A DNA stretch of 64,000 nt. It comes from Phaeosaccion multiseriatum. Its lineage: Eukaryota > Ochrophyta, other classes. Location: the NCBI GenBank assembly GCA_965112735.1, contig OZ218962.1, forward strand, positions 2,108,001 to 2,172,000, read 5' to 3'. A program made the translations under genes and the position numbers. Positions 37,933 through 48,925 of the stretch are shown here, piece by piece. Position 1 is the first letter of the stretch, and each line of letters starts with the position of its first letter. A model generated the notes under the pieces. The model did no database searches. It was not told the DNA's origin and saw only the letters and a program-made list of their open reading frames with translations.

Positions 37933-38414
37933 TTCTCCACCTATGTTCGCCTTGGGCAGGAAGGATGTTTACGCACCCACCACCCCCTCAAGGACACGCC
38001 AGAAACGCGCAAGGCCGATAAGCAGCAGACAGTGGTAGAGGGTGGACGCTGTGTGTGTCGATCCAACGAACGTGGAAAGTTCCACCTCCGCGTAGCCATC
38101 TGTGAGTGTTTTCTGCGAGAGAAATCACAGGAGGGCGGCGCAGGGCGGGGCGCCAGCGCGCAAAATATCTCCCACGACTACCCTGTCAGACGGATGGAGA
38201 GTGTGTTGGGTTGGCTGCTATGGCTGAGGTGCTGGGTTGGCAGCTGTTCCCCAATCAATCGTTGAGTTGGAATTTCCGCTTTGTATTGACAGTTGTTTAT
38301 TTACACGCACGCACGCGCACATATATACCGAGACACACACACGCACAGACACTCACACGCATCCTCTCTCACACCCCCCCACACACACACCTCCCTCTCA
38401 CACTTATTACCCTC
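37933..38414. other. Intergenic, no gene seen
   Basis: Upstream region of the plastid-protein gene, with a CA/CAC-rich stretch at 38300-38400. Confidence 0.4.
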
Positions 38415-38912
38415 CTACCCTGGTTGCACTACCCTCCCCCCTCTGACCCTCTGAAGCGTCAGCTCCTGAAGCCCCAGAAGCCGCTGCTCCTCTGCCTTCC
38501 TTTTGTCCAACGCCTTCCCACCAATAACAACTCGGAGCCGCTCCTCCCTCATGGTCTGACCCTGCGCCTTCCACACCGCCCACGCCCAACTGAGCCTCAG
38601 CGGAAACTGCTTCCGACTCCTGCTGGCCGATTGGCCACCAGCACTTCCTTGCCACTCGGCGACGGCTGGAGAGATAGGCACCCAATGCTCCCTCCCTTCG
38701 CCCTCAAAGAAAGCCTCGCCTGTGAAGGAAGGGAATGTCGACGACGACGTACTTGGCGAGGCATGGAGGAGGCAGCGGAGCACCGTCCGCGGCCCTGTTG
38801 AAGATGATGTCGAAAACTGTTCCCGTTGACAAGCCCAGTGGCCGTTTGCAGATTCCAAGTCAACAAAACCTTTGCCCCACGGGCCAGATACACCTCATTC
38901 TCCAAGCCTCGT
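38415..38912 (-). pseudogene. Pif1-type helicase fragment, frameshifted
   Basis: Three frames read in order give the C-terminal core of a Pif1-like DNA helicase. ARGAKVLLTWNLQTATGLVN is followed, in another frame, by GTVFDIIFNRAADGAPLPPP and AKYVVVDIP. Then, in a third frame, come HWVPISPAV and QFPLRLSWAWAVWKAQGQTM, the helicase motif VI region (usually PLxLAWAxTxHKxQGxT). Two frame changes and the absence of Walker motifs show decay. Such helicases occur in Helitrons and in algal repetitive families; no Helitron end was identified. The upstream poly-Glu region and the 38934-39923 frame may belong to the same element. Confidence 0.6.
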
Positions 38913-38933
38913 GTATCCTCCTTGGACCCCTGC

Positions 38934-39923
38934 CTAGCTCCTGGACTGAGGTGGAGGGGGAGGTGGAGGGCCACCACCACCACCACGTCGACCTCCTCCT
39001 CCTCCTCCTCCTCCTCCTGCTCCTCCTCCTCCTGCTCCTGGTCCTCCTCCTCCTTCTCTTCCTCCCCTGCGTCCACCACCATAGGTACCTCCACCTTCGG
39101 CGAGGATGCGCCGTGACCTCCGAGGAGGAGCACCCCCCCGCAGCCGCAGCGGTTGGTCCCGTTGCGCGGCAGCTATAGCACGCATGGCCACTCCATTGTG
39201 CAAGTGAGCCAACTTCGTCGCAAACGATGACGCGACGGTTAAGTGTTGTACCTGTGCGTGTGCGCCTCGGATCTGACCCTTTGCTCGGGATCGTTTGAGC
39301 ACCGCTATGCGATGAGCACGTGCTGCCTGTGCTCGTGCCGAATCCTCTCCTACATCGTGCTGTGTAGGAGAGGGAGTTGGAGCAGGACCTGGTGGAGGGC
39401 ACGGACGAGGGCACCTACGAGCAAAGGCACGTAGGGCGACGCGTCGTGCACGTGCTTGTCGTGTGAGGCGGTCCCGAGCGTCCTCTGCCTCTCTGCGACA
39501 GATACCGGCGCGGGCGCCAGCGCGGGCAGCAATGGCCCAAAGATGGGCACTTTCAGCTTCGCGTGAGCCGCACTGAGCTTGGGTGAGGCTTTGCTGTAAC
39601 GCAACGCGCCCGTCGTCGTCCCCAGTCCACTGCTGCAGACGGCGCGCACGGAGACGGACACGTCTGTTCCACTGCCGCGTTACCCATTCCGCGCTTTCGA
39701 CATCTGCCCTCGCCTGCGCCAGCAGCTCTTCATCCCCCTTGTCATCCCCGGCTGAGGCTGCCCTCACCTGCACCAGCAGCTCTTCATCCCCCTTGTCATC
39801 CTCGGCTGAGGCTGCCCTCACCTGCACTGCAGCGTGGACGTCTTCTGGTGGTAGGGCCCTTGCTGGCGCTGCGACTGTGCCAACTGCTGGTGCTACTGCA
39901 AGTGGAAGGGAGTGTGAGGACAT
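38934..39923 (-). CDS. Uncharacterised Arg/Ala-rich open frame (329 aa), possibly mobile-element-derived
   Basis: A long frame starting MSSHSLPLAVAPAVG with a tandem pair of VQVRAASAEDDKGDEELL at about residues 31-70, encoded by a 54-bp duplication near 39725-39835. A highly basic Arg/Ala region follows, then an RGG-type tail into a Gly/Pro run produced by the CTC array at 38993-39060. Composition is more protein-like in the first 250 residues than in shadow frames, but I recognise no domain. It ends next to the helicase fragment, so it may be part of a decayed element. An acidic stretch upstream (GDEDEEDDVGDEGDW near 39960) could be a further exon. Confidence 0.35.
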   Translation of the reverse strand: MSSHSLPLAVAPAVGTVAAPARALPPEDVHAAVQVRAASAEDDKGDEELLVQVRAASAGDDKGDEELLAQARADVESAEWVTRQWNRRVRLRARRLQQWTGDDDGRVALQQSLTQAQCGSREAESAHLWAIAARAGARAGICRREAEDARDRLTRQARARRVALRAFARRCPRPCPPPGPAPTPSPTQHDVGEDSARAQAARAHRIAVLKRSRAKGQIRGAHAQVQHLTVASSFATKLAHLHNGVAMRAIAAAQRDQPLRLRGGAPPRRSRRILAEGGGTYGGGRRGGREGGGGPGAGGGGAGGGGGGGGGRRGGGGGPPPPPPPQSRS

Positions 39924-40732
39924 GCTGTTCCCACACGATCTGCTATCAACCAGTCCCCTTCGTCCCCCACGTCATCCTCCTCGTCCTCGTCTCCGCTGGT
40001 GTTAGTGTCGTTGTCAGCAGGGTCGACAGGCTGGATGAGCCACCCCTCCCTTCTTCCCCTCCTCCCCCCCTGGTCAGTATCCTTGCCGCAGGAAGAGCAT
40101 GATATGAGAAGAGGTGGAAGTCAGAGACGCGGGAGCTGCAGCAACCGAGAAGGAAGGAGGCAGACGCACAGGGCTCGACAGGAGTTCAGCATTGGGGATA
40201 TTTGTGTATTTTTCTATTGCTACATATGATTTGGTGAATTTCGAATTTCCCCCCATGGCCATCAAATTTCTGCCCAAATTCTCAGTCTTCTTTTATCTGT
40301 TACGTACCCTTTTGTGTTGTTTTTTTTTACAGTACTCCTTACTTGTGTGGAGCAAGTTGTGTGGAAGAATCGTTTTTTCCTTCATAGACTGTAGTGCGAA
40401 CTACACTAACGACAAGGATAAGCTACTTACACTCCGGAGGGAGGAACTAGAGGTGGCACTACTCTTACTCCTCGATACTCTCTCCTCGACCCCTGACGCG
40501 CTATTGAGGTATCGCCGATAGCTGAGATATAAGCCCTTCGGGCCCAATAGCGATCAATAGCTACTAGCGCGTCGGCTGACGCCGGCAATCGCGATAGCTC
40601 AATAGCGCGTCAAGGGGTTGCTACCCGCCCCCCGCCCCCTCCGAATCACCACCCCGTCTACATTGCCGCAGTGAGTGCCGCTCTAGCCCACGCACACACA
40701 CACACACACACACACGCGCCCCCTCCTTCATT
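39924..40732. other. Intergenic, contains fold-back element H4
   Basis: AT-rich part at 40190-40400, then H4. No confident gene. Confidence 0.45.
40488..40620. mobile_element. Fold-back element H4
   Basis: The ends read GACCCCTGACGCGCTATTGAG and, reversed, CAACCCCTTGACGCGCTATT, with a perfect 15-bp arm at 40494-40508 and 40598-40612. The inside is built of CGATAGC/CAATAGC words and holds TCGGCTGACGCCGGC, similar to TCGGCTGGCGCCGGC in H3. Confidence 0.65.
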
Positions 40733-43589
40733 TCATTTCACCTTCTCCTTACCACCCTCACCGTCCTTACCCTCCCCACTTCCACCCTGCAGTGCAAAGT
40801 ATGCCTCCGTGAGCCTTGCCGCCGCTGCTTCCTCTCTCGCGCTTCCCGCAGCGTGGCACAGTCGCGCCTCTTCTTCGCTCAGGTCTAATTCAGGGACCAC
40901 GGCAGCGATGGCAGCAGACGCGAGAGGCCAGCACACGGTCCCGACTAAGGGGAGCGTGTTGAGGTAGGCGAAGGGGAGAGAGAAGCCAAAGGCCAGGCCG
41001 ACGTTACGGTACAAGATGGATTGTTGTCCTGTGAAGAGCAAGTGGATAGAGAGCGGTTTATCCACGAGGAGGGAGGGAGAGGAGAGGGGAGGAGAGGAGA
41101 CGAGGGGAAGGAAGGGGGAAGGGGGAGGGGAGGGGAGGGAAGGGAAGGAGAGGGAGAGGGCAGATTGAGAAGATTGAGAGGGGACAAATGAGACGACGAG
41201 AGGAGAGGAGAGGCGAGGAGCGAAGAGAACTTTCGATTATCCTGTGATTGACTCACTCTTGGGGCCTAAGTTTGATCGAGCCCAGAAGGGCGTAAGCAGT
41301 TCCGAAAACACCAAGAGGCTCGTTAGGAACAGCTGAGAGGGGGCAGAGGGGGAAAGGAGAGAGAGAGGGGCGGGGGGGGGGAGGGAGGTGGAAGAGACAG
41401 GGGAGAGAGATGGAAGGGAGGGGAAGGGGCATGTAGGAGAGAGAGAGGGCGAGGGAGAGATATATAGAGAGGGAGGGAGAGGAGGACAGATGGTGGGGGA
41501 GAATGAGAAACGGGAAGAGAGAGATAAAGAGGCGGCGACAGAGAGGGGAGGGACGGGGGGTTAGCGAGAGAGAGTATAGAGAAGGCGAAAAAAGCAAGAG
41601 CAGAGCAGTGGGCCAACGAAGCAGCAAGCAGTCCCGTGAAAGAACGTAAGGGAAAGAAATGCAGGCCATGAGCACTAACACACTTTGCAAGCGACTCATC
41701 CTCCACACGCACACACGCACGCACACACGCACGCACGCACGCACGCACGCACGCACACTCACATGCGTGATCGTCTCGATGGAGTCTCTTGTGTGTGAAC
41801 GCACGCCGTGACTTTCAGCGCAGTACATTGTGGCAAGGACCAGGGGGGCGGCGAACTTCATAGGGACCCACTTCGCCATGGCGTGGGCTTGGAGGTAGAG
41901 CTGCTCGTGGGGGACGAGAGAGACGAGGCAGAGGGGAGGGTTGGTACTTTTACGTGCGTGTCAAGTGGAAGTTTAGCGAGGTAGTAGGTACGCACCTTTC
42001 ACACAGACATACATGTATGCGCGCCCACCCACCCACGCATCACTCATGCACCACACGCACACACACACACTCAGACTCATTGTCTCTCTCTCTCCCTCTC
42101 CGTCTTCCTCTCTCTCTCTCTCTACCTCTCTCCCTCTCTTCTCTCTCGCTATCTCCCTCTCTTCTCTCTCTCGCTCCCTCTCTCCCTCTCTCCCTCTCTA
42201 ATCTCCCTCGTTCTCGCTCTCTCCCCCTTCCTCTCTCTCTCTTGCTGTCGCTCTCTCCCTCTCCCTCCCTCTCCCTCCCTCTCCCTCTCTCTTACATGAG
42301 CATAGGCCCGCCACTTATATAAGCATAGGCCCAGAACTTACCGTTGCGGGGGTGCGGAAGATGCCTGGCATGGGCGTTGCCTGGAGCATCAACCGGATGG
42401 GCCTGCGTTTGGAGCAGGAGGAGGGAGTAAGCGAGCGAGCGAGCGAGCGAGCGAGTGAGTGAGTGAGTGAGTGAGTGAGTATACACATTGCATCCACTTT
42501 CGAAGGGTCTGCCGACACTGCATCCCACACCCAAAAGCCGTAGGTCTAACGCCATGCAAGGAGACGAAGGGGGGCACTAAGGCGCCTTAAATGATCCGCG
42601 AGAGTTGCATTGCCGTAGTCTACTGCCCTGTATATGTTTGTATGGGAAAAGTGGCACAATACACCTACCCCGCCACCCCCCCCCCCCCCTCCTTTTCTGC
42701 CCTCTCTTCATTCCTCCTCTTTCCTTTCGTGTGCAATTAAATTAGCACCGCGGCTCATGAAACAGTCTTACGTGAAGGAAAAGGCACGCATTGCGTTCTG
42801 TATCGTGACCATGAGGTTGCCAAGCATGTACGACTGACTTGCCCTGCTCTCCAGTCTACCGGCGAGCTTCGGGTCGACCTTCCAGAGCGTCTGCAAGGAC
42901 ACGTCCCGTGCGTACGGGGCAAGGACGGGAGGGGGGGGGCGGGGTGGGTAGCAGAGAGGGGAGTGAGGAGGTGGGAGATGAGGTGCTTCGCTTCCTCACC
43001 ATCCGTGGCACCAAGACACGAGAAAGAAAGCTCCAGAGATTGAGGGTGAAGGGTTTGGGGAAGGCTCAGAGTCGAGGAGAAGGCCGGGGCGGCGTGCGAA
43101 TACATTCACCAAGAGAGGGGAACAACGAGGACATGCTCCACAAAGCGAAGTGAAACAAAGAGTCAACGGGCGAGGGAAGGCGGACGGGCGAGTAGAACGC
43201 ACACGGAGGGCACTGCCTGCACACTTCTTTTGCAGTTGGAGTACCAAGGAAGGAAAGCTGAGAGCCTGCCTCTATGGTGCCTCGCTTGCCTGAAAGAATG
43301 TTGCCTGCATGGGCTCTGAGAGTAAGGTTGTGGCAGCAACCATCGTGGCTGCTTGAACGAGGTAGTGCATCCACGACTTGAGAAAGGTGGATGTAGCGTC
43401 ACCAGTGCCAAAGAAGTAGCGAATGCCGTAGAGCTGTGAGAGCATTTGCGCAGCAGCAGCAGTAGGTGTGGAGTATGAGAGAGATGCGTGAGAGAGGGGG
43501 TGGGCGAGAGATACGACCTGAGAGCTGAAAAGTGAACATTGAAGAGACAGGAAGAGAGAGAGAAAGAGAGATAAAGCGGACACACACAC

Positions 43590-43632
<43 letters not shown>

Positions 43633-44113
43633 AAGAGAAAGAGAGAGAAAGACGAGCCAGAGACAGAGATAAAGAGACAGAGAGGGAGACGGGGAAAGAC
43701 AGACAGGGCCAGGGAGAAGGACAGAGAGAAAGGCAGCAGAGAGAGCCAACGAAAAGAGTTGACGTCGAGGACGTTCGCTTGTCTCAATTACGTACCGGCA
43801 ATAAGCAAGCGTGTCCACCAGTGTACAGACTGACTGAGAGGATCGAGGCCTTGACAGCAACGGACTTCATGGTCCTCACCTGAGAATATCGCAAGTGCAT
43901 AGAAGCGAGGAGAAGCAGCGACGAGATGAGAGACAAGAGCGAAGAAAAGGTCCAAGAAGAGAGCAGAGGGTAGGAATATGTTGGACAAGGGGGTAGACAG
44001 GGGCTGCTGCTTTCTCATCTTACCTGAGAGTTCCTCAGGGCCAGATAGACGCCGACGGCGCAGAGCCTTGGGCCCTGCACGAAGCTGTACACCACAGCGC
44101 CTACGCTACTCAT
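40733..44113 (-). CDS. EI24/CysZ-like multi-pass membrane protein, 8 exons
   Basis: Exons 44113-44024, 43879-43796, 43433-43290, 42890-42772, 42402-42342, 41900-41763, 41332-41257 and 41028-40733 join in phase to 335 residues. Hydrophobic segments occur in exons 3, 6, 7 and 8. The best hallmark is exon 8, LAFGFSLPFAYLNTLPLVG followed by a short helix, which resembles the conserved end of the EI24/CysZ family (sulfate permease in bacteria; ER membrane and autophagy/growth-control protein in eukaryotes). Role in this alga unknown. The tail is Glu/Ala-rich then Lys/Gly-rich and cytosolic in character. Intron 3 appears to use a GC donor (TTTCAG|GCAAGC). The family assignment rests mainly on the exon 8 motif. 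Confidence 0.65.
42420..42480. repeat. (GAGC)n/(GAGT)n array, intronic
   Basis: GAGCGAGC turning into GAGTGAGT upstream of exon 5 of the EI24-like gene; CTCA/CTCG in the transcript. Confidence 0.8.
43585..43660. repeat. (GA)n array, intronic
   Basis: GAGAGA with AAAG patches in intron 2 of the EI24-like gene. Confidence 0.8.
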
Positions 44114-44690
44114 GATGACTCAAGTTAGCTTCTCCCTTCAGGAGGGTGCACGCCGGCGCATACTGCTGCTGCTGTAGGTATAGGTATAGGAAAGAGGAGG
44201 AAAGAAAAGGGAAGAGGAGGGGAGAAAATTTTACTTTTATTTTCTTTTTTTCTCCCTTTCTCTTCCTTTTCTCCACGTCAACAACTGCGTATGCCCCATG
44301 CAGAGCGCCTTCGTCACAAGGTAAGCAAGAAAGAAGGGAGGGAACTAACTCGTCCTCTCTTCCCTCGTCTCCCCCTTCTCTCCTCTGACCGACATCCGCT
44401 CCTCCACATGCTTTTTTCCCCCCCGTTCAGGCGACAGCCCGGTAATGAAGGGAAGGGGGAAGAAGAGGGAGGCGAGAGCGGCAGTGAAGGCCCAAGTACG
44501 GAGGAAGAGAAGGCTTGCTTCGCTCTGTTGGAGGAGGTGGGAGTGGGTTGAGGCGGGCAGTGGCTCTACTGTGGAATGAAGATCCTCTCAGCTGCGGTCA
44601 ATCGGAAGGGGGCTGTTTCAGGTTTGAATGTACGAGGCTCTTGCCATTCCGCGCCACGAAGAATGGCCATTGTGCAGCAAGACGGCATGA
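44114..44690. other. 5' flank of the EI24-like gene, no clear gene
   Basis: An AAATTTTAC/TTTTATTTTC AT-rich patch near 44225-44255, and an acidic frame (GEEEGGESGSEGPSTEEE) ending at 44551 that may be the start of the ankyrin remnant. Confidence 0.4.
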
Positions 44691-45080
44691 ACTTGTCCCA
44701 AGCCGGCTTCTCAGTGCGGGGCCCCAGAACTGGCACAAGAGCTGATCTCTGCTGGCGCGAGGGTTGATATGAGTGATTCTGAAGGCAGCACCGCTTTGCT
44801 GTACGGGCCATGGCCGTGTTATGCAGTTGCTGCTGAGCTCAGGCGTATCAGGTGTAGACCCGCATCAAGCTCAAGCCAGCGGCCGCTCATGGACGTCGCG
44901 CTGACCTCGAGAAACTAAGTGGAGATGAAGGTCAACTGCGGTTGGAGGGCACCGGCGTGCTGAAAGCGCTTCTGAGGGGAGGTGCATACAATGCTGCGAA
45001 CGCCCCCGACGGTGACGGGGCCCTGCATTTGGGGCCCTGCAGTGACTATGAATACCCAAGTGGCACCGGTGATCTTCCTT
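44691..45080 (+). pseudogene. Decayed ankyrin-repeat coding sequence
   Basis: Ankyrin-type helices appear in shifting frames on the + strand: LAQELISAGARVDMSDSEGS near 44730, GHGRVMQLLLSSG near 44808 in another frame, and TGVLKALLRGGAYNAANAPD then GALHLG near 44950-45030. Frame shifts and a stop between them show decay. A further piece, AVERLLAANGEHTVLDVLQ, lies at 45430-45490. Ankyrin repeats bind proteins; no partner can be named. Confidence 0.55.
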
Positions 45081-46077
45081 GATGTGATACGAGAGAGAGG
45101 CAGAGAGACAGCTATGAGGGAGACAGTTACTAGAGAGACAGTTACGAGATAGACAGCTACGAGAGAAAGACATGGGAGAGGGTGGTGTCACAAGTATTGC
45201 CAGTTATGTGACAGTGGTGCGTCTGCTGGTCTGTCTACTGGAGCCAATCCTGATGGGGAGAAGGCCCCTCTCCTGAGCTCCCAAGTGGTGATGAGAGGGC
45301 CGTACCATTAGTCATTAGCATATCTCGCGGCAGTGGAGGGACGGCCACAGTTTGGTTGTGTTGGATCTGCTCTCAAAAGGATGCCCCACTTTGCAAAGGC
45401 CTTGACTCAAGCGCAGCTGCCCCACCCACAAGGCTGTGGAGCGCCTTCTGGCGGCGAATGGGGAGCATACTGTGTTGGACGTACTGCAGGGGAATGGGGG
45501 GAGTAAAAGGCGAAACAATTGTCTCACAAAGGAACGAAGAGTTCCATGGGCAGAGCGGCGCAGAGGTACTGTGATGGCCATGCATGCCCCCCCCCCCGAG
45601 TGGAGTGGTGGAAGGAGCGGGAGCCACAAAAGCCACATGCACATACTGCTGTCTGCGAATGGGAGCCTTCCCATTGACAATGAGGGAGTTATTGGGCGTG
45701 CTGGGACGACCTCGCGCTCTGCGCTCAACAGGCGCTCATCAGGGGCCGCACTGGCAAAAGGAGGTGGTGGACACCCACGTCAATCGCATTGAGATGATAA
45801 AATACGTATTTATAAACTGTTCTCTCCCTCCATCTTTGTCTCTCTATCTCTCTCTCTATCGTACCTAACTTGAGTAAATCGCAATGGTGCAGATGAGAAC
45901 ATGTGCGTAATGTACACCAGAGCGTGTTAGACGTGATGCGCCTGCGACATATGAGATGATAAATACGCATGTATTGCACGTCAATAAATTCCCTGTCCCG
46001 GCTCTATTCCCCCCCCTCTATCCTACCTTCCCCTACCTACCAACACGCAGGCACCCAACCCCTACCGGATCGGCTCT
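45081..46077. other. Ankyrin debris and intergenic DNA
   Basis: It contains a short tandem GAGACAGTTACGAGA-type array at about 45090-45180, the ankyrin piece at 45430-45490, and AATAAA near 45984. No complete gene. Confidence 0.4.
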
Positions 46078-47241
46078 TTAGTACTCATCAGCAGTGAGCG
46101 CCATTGCCTCCCCCCCGGACTCTGCCGCCACAGCCTCCGTTCCGGTGAGGAGCTCAAGCAGGTCTTCCAGGACCTCTCCCTTGTTGTTCATGTAGTCGAA
46201 GCGAAGGGGGTGGAAGTAGTCCAAGGTGTCGGGCCCGGTGTTGATCTGGATGCCGCCCAACAGGGCGAATCCCTCCTTGGTGCCACCGGCGCCCGTCTCA
46301 ACAATGTTCTGCATCAAGAGGTCCTGGGACTCAAAGAGGGCGTAAGGGAGCTCCACCATTCGGTTCTCAGCGTCCGTCAGCCGCTTGCCGAAGGGAAGGA
46401 TGAATTGTTGCACAGCGCCCTGTTGGAAGTCCGAGAAGGATTGAATATTGCTGGTAATCTGGGCTCCTCCGTCGGTGATACCCTGCAGGTAGTTGTTGGC
46501 CGCCACGGCACTTCCACAGCAGGTATCCACGAGCTCGATTCCGTTGCGCTCTACCTTGCCTACGGTACCGTCCTTGGAAACGCCCACGTGCGGGCCATAG
46601 ACAGTGAGGCAGTAGCCATCGTCGGGAATGTGCGCCGCCATGGCGCCGAAGCCCGTGTTGCCAGCAAAGGGAAAGCCCGACAGACCACCCAGGTTAAAGT
46701 TTTTGCCGTACACCTTGACAAAGTCGTCCTCCAGCGTACGAGCAAGCTCGTCACAGCAGAGAGAAGTGGCCAGGAGCGTGTTGCTTGGCTTGTAGCCCCT
46801 CTCTGCGAGGATGGAGACGACACTGGACTCGAGCGAGTTGTTGTCGATGGCCCCAGGGAAGATGCTCTTGACCATCTGATCAAAGTCAGGATCTATCTTC
46901 GGCGCAGCCTCCTCTTCTAACAGGCGCTTGAGCTTGTCGAGAATGGGCTCATCGTCTCCTGCGAAGAAGAAAAGGCGAGGAGTGGACATGGCAAGGCGGG
47001 GAAGGGGGGACGGGCTAAGCAACGCATAGAGTATTGAGTTTTGAAACCGCACACCCCCCCGCAGGTGTGCCCACTTGCCACACGAAGGGAGGGACAGGAG
47101 GGCGTTGGTCAACTCACCCGGAATGACACGAAGAGAGCTGGTGCTTCGGGGGGAGTGTGCACGGGACACAGACTTCACTATGGGCTGAACAAAGGCATTG
47201 CACGAGGCAAGCAGAGCAATGCAGGCACAGGCAGTCTTCAT
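46078..47241 (-). CDS. LCIB: LCIB-type theta carbonic anhydrase, plastid-directed, 2 exons
   Basis: Exons 47241-47118 and 46958-46078 give 334 residues. The pre-sequence MKTACACIALLASCNAFVQP is a signal peptide with an ASAF-like site. The domain matches the low-CO2-inducible B/C family: CCDELAR (Cys109, Asp111, Arg115), VYGPHVGVSKDGTVGKV with His165, and VDTCCGSA with Cys188/189. These supply the Cys-His-Cys zinc site and catalytic Asp/Arg of theta carbonic anhydrases, which interconvert CO2 and bicarbonate. In algae these proteins recapture CO2 around the plastid or pyrenoid in carbon concentration. All family residues I can check are present, so the enzyme should be active. The last 20 residues are Ala/Glu-rich. 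Low-CO2 induction is known for the family but not shown here. Confidence 0.9.
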   Translation of the reverse strand: MKTACACIALLASCNAFVQPIVKSVSRAHSPRSTSSLRVIPGELTNALLSLPSCGKWAHLRGGVRFQNSILYALLSPSPLPRLAMSTPRLFFFAGDDEPILDKLKRLLEEEAAPKIDPDFDQMVKSIFPGAIDNNSLESSVVSILAERGYKPSNTLLATSLCCDELARTLEDDFVKVYGKNFNLGGLSGFPFAGNTGFGAMAAHIPDDGYCLTVYGPHVGVSKDGTVGKVERNGIELVDTCCGSAVAANNYLQGITDGGAQITSNIQSFSDFQQGAVQQFILPFGKRLTDAENRMVELPYALFESQDLLMQNIVETGAGGTKEGFALLGGIQINTGPDTLDYFHPLRFDYMNNKGEVLEDLLELLTGTEAVAAESGGEAMALTADEY

Positions 47242-47875
47242 GGCTGTGTTGAGCACGAGGCACGAGAGCAAGAGTCAGGCCGTAAAAGCTTGTAGGAATG
47301 ATAAATGTTTAATGAACACAGCGGCCTATTTCTTTCTCCCCCCCACCAGGGTCACTGTATGGATGGGATATGGAGTTTTGCGTACGGATGGGATGGGAGC
47401 GCACAGATTCATATTTATAAGGAGATTCCAACCTTCAATTCTACATGTGCTTTCCCCGCCTCTGCCAAAGCTGGTCACGGAGCTCCCTCCTCTCATCGAG
47501 CTATCGCTGTACACTCCCTCCCACCTCCGCCCAAGGAGACACTGACAAAAAAAAGTTTGAAGTTTGCGGGTGTTGGCCAACAAGAAAAAAAAAAGAGCAG
47601 CGAGCGCGTGCGTGGCGCCGCCCAGCCAGTGGCAGCAGCAGACCTGCGCCTGCCTGCGAGGAGGCGGAAAGAGACAGCACAGACCTGTGCACGTTGCGTA
47701 CATACTCCGGGCTGGACAGCTTCGGGCCGCAGCAGCGCGACGACATTCCCTTTCGTAGTCTCTCGACACTCAAGTCATCGGTCTACTCGAAGCGAGCTAG
47801 CTAGGCAAGGAGAGGCAGAAGAGTGAGGGGACAAATCTGCATCTGTAGTACTGTCGTTAAACAGGAGAGAATCCG
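47242..47875. other. 5' flank of the LCIB gene, no gene seen
   Basis: About 630 bases with a GAAAAAAAAA run near 47582. Open frames are unsupported. Confidence 0.4.
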
Positions 47876-48026
47876 AGTCAGCCCATGGGGAAGAAATCCC
47901 CCCCCTCGCCTACGTCTAGGCCGCCCAGGTCGTGGCCTAGAAAATGGGCCAAGGGCCTAAGGCCCTCTCTAGGCCGGACAACTCTCCTAAATAGGCCTAG
48001 GCCGCTAGGCGTGTCTGGGGCTGACT
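47876..48026. mobile_element. Fold-back element H5 (TAGGCC type)
   Basis: AGTCAGCCC at the left end is mirrored by GGGCTGACT at the right. The inside is built of TAGGCC, GGCCTAG and GGGCCTAAGGCCC palindromes, with CGCCTACGTCTAGGCC facing TAGGCCGCTAGGCG. The plan is that of H1-H4 but with a different internal vocabulary and end sequence. Confidence 0.55.
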
Positions 48027-48925
48027 GTCATGTACACTAGTCAAGCAGCGCATAGCCTGGCTGTCGAGACATGAGCAAAGTGTGTCAGGGCGGGGCCGGC
48101 TCCGCCCTCCATCTTGCTTCCTTCCTCATCGAGAGCATTGGCTACAGTCAGCGAGCTTGCTTGTCGCCCCGGAGTCAAGAGTCAGCTCTTCTTCGTCGCT
48201 TCCTCCACGGCCCACTCTTTCCACTCCCCTCCTCCTCCTCGGTCTCGATCTGATCCAGCTCAAGGCCGTACGCGCACAGTCCACCAGGGTCTTCATCGCC
48301 CTTGCCATGCCCTCGCCATACCCTCCATGCAGAACAAGTCCGCTGCTTGTAGAGGTCGGCCTGCCTCGCTCAAATTGCGTCGAACAGCTTCACACGCTCC
48401 CTCTTCTTCCCTCCCCCGCCATTGCCTTCAGCCAGCTTCCCTTCCTCCTCCCCTGGCTGCTGCTGTTCCTGCGGCTGCTCGCACCCCCCTCTGCCCCCCC
48501 CCCCCCCTGCCGGCGTTCCCGTCAGCAGCTGCTCCGTGACTTCTTCGGGCAGCCTCAATGCCCTCGCTCCTCGGTGAACTTCACATTTTACCACAGCCTC
48601 AAAGCCCTCCTCGCTCGGTGAACTTCACACCACAGTACTCCAGCTCTACGCTCCCCGTCTCTTCCTTGCCCTTGCTCGCCTACCCCGTTCTCCTCTCCGT
48701 GCTTCCTCGCGTCAAGCATACTCACAAGACTGTCTGCTGCTGGGGCTTCGCCTGGCTGTGGAGGTCTTGCTTGTCAATCTCTCAATGATCCTCGCTCGCC
48801 GCCAGCCGCCTCATCAGAGGGATATGCAGCCAGGACGTACTCCTTCTCACCCTTCTCTCCACAAGCAAGGAGTTTTATTCGCCAGCCGAACAACAAACCG
48901 CACTGCAGTGTCAGCCCTCTCCCAG
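48027..48925. other. No confident gene
   Basis: Pyrimidine-rich. A GTGAACTTCAC-type word is doubled near 48572 and 48618. Frames on both strands are possible but unsupported. Confidence 0.35.

Noticed and set aside
38237-38446. His/Thr-rich frame
   Set aside because: Product of CA repeats.
46210-46920. 236-codon + strand frame opposite LCIB
   Set aside because: Shadow of the highly conserved LCIB exon; its product has no recognisable domain.
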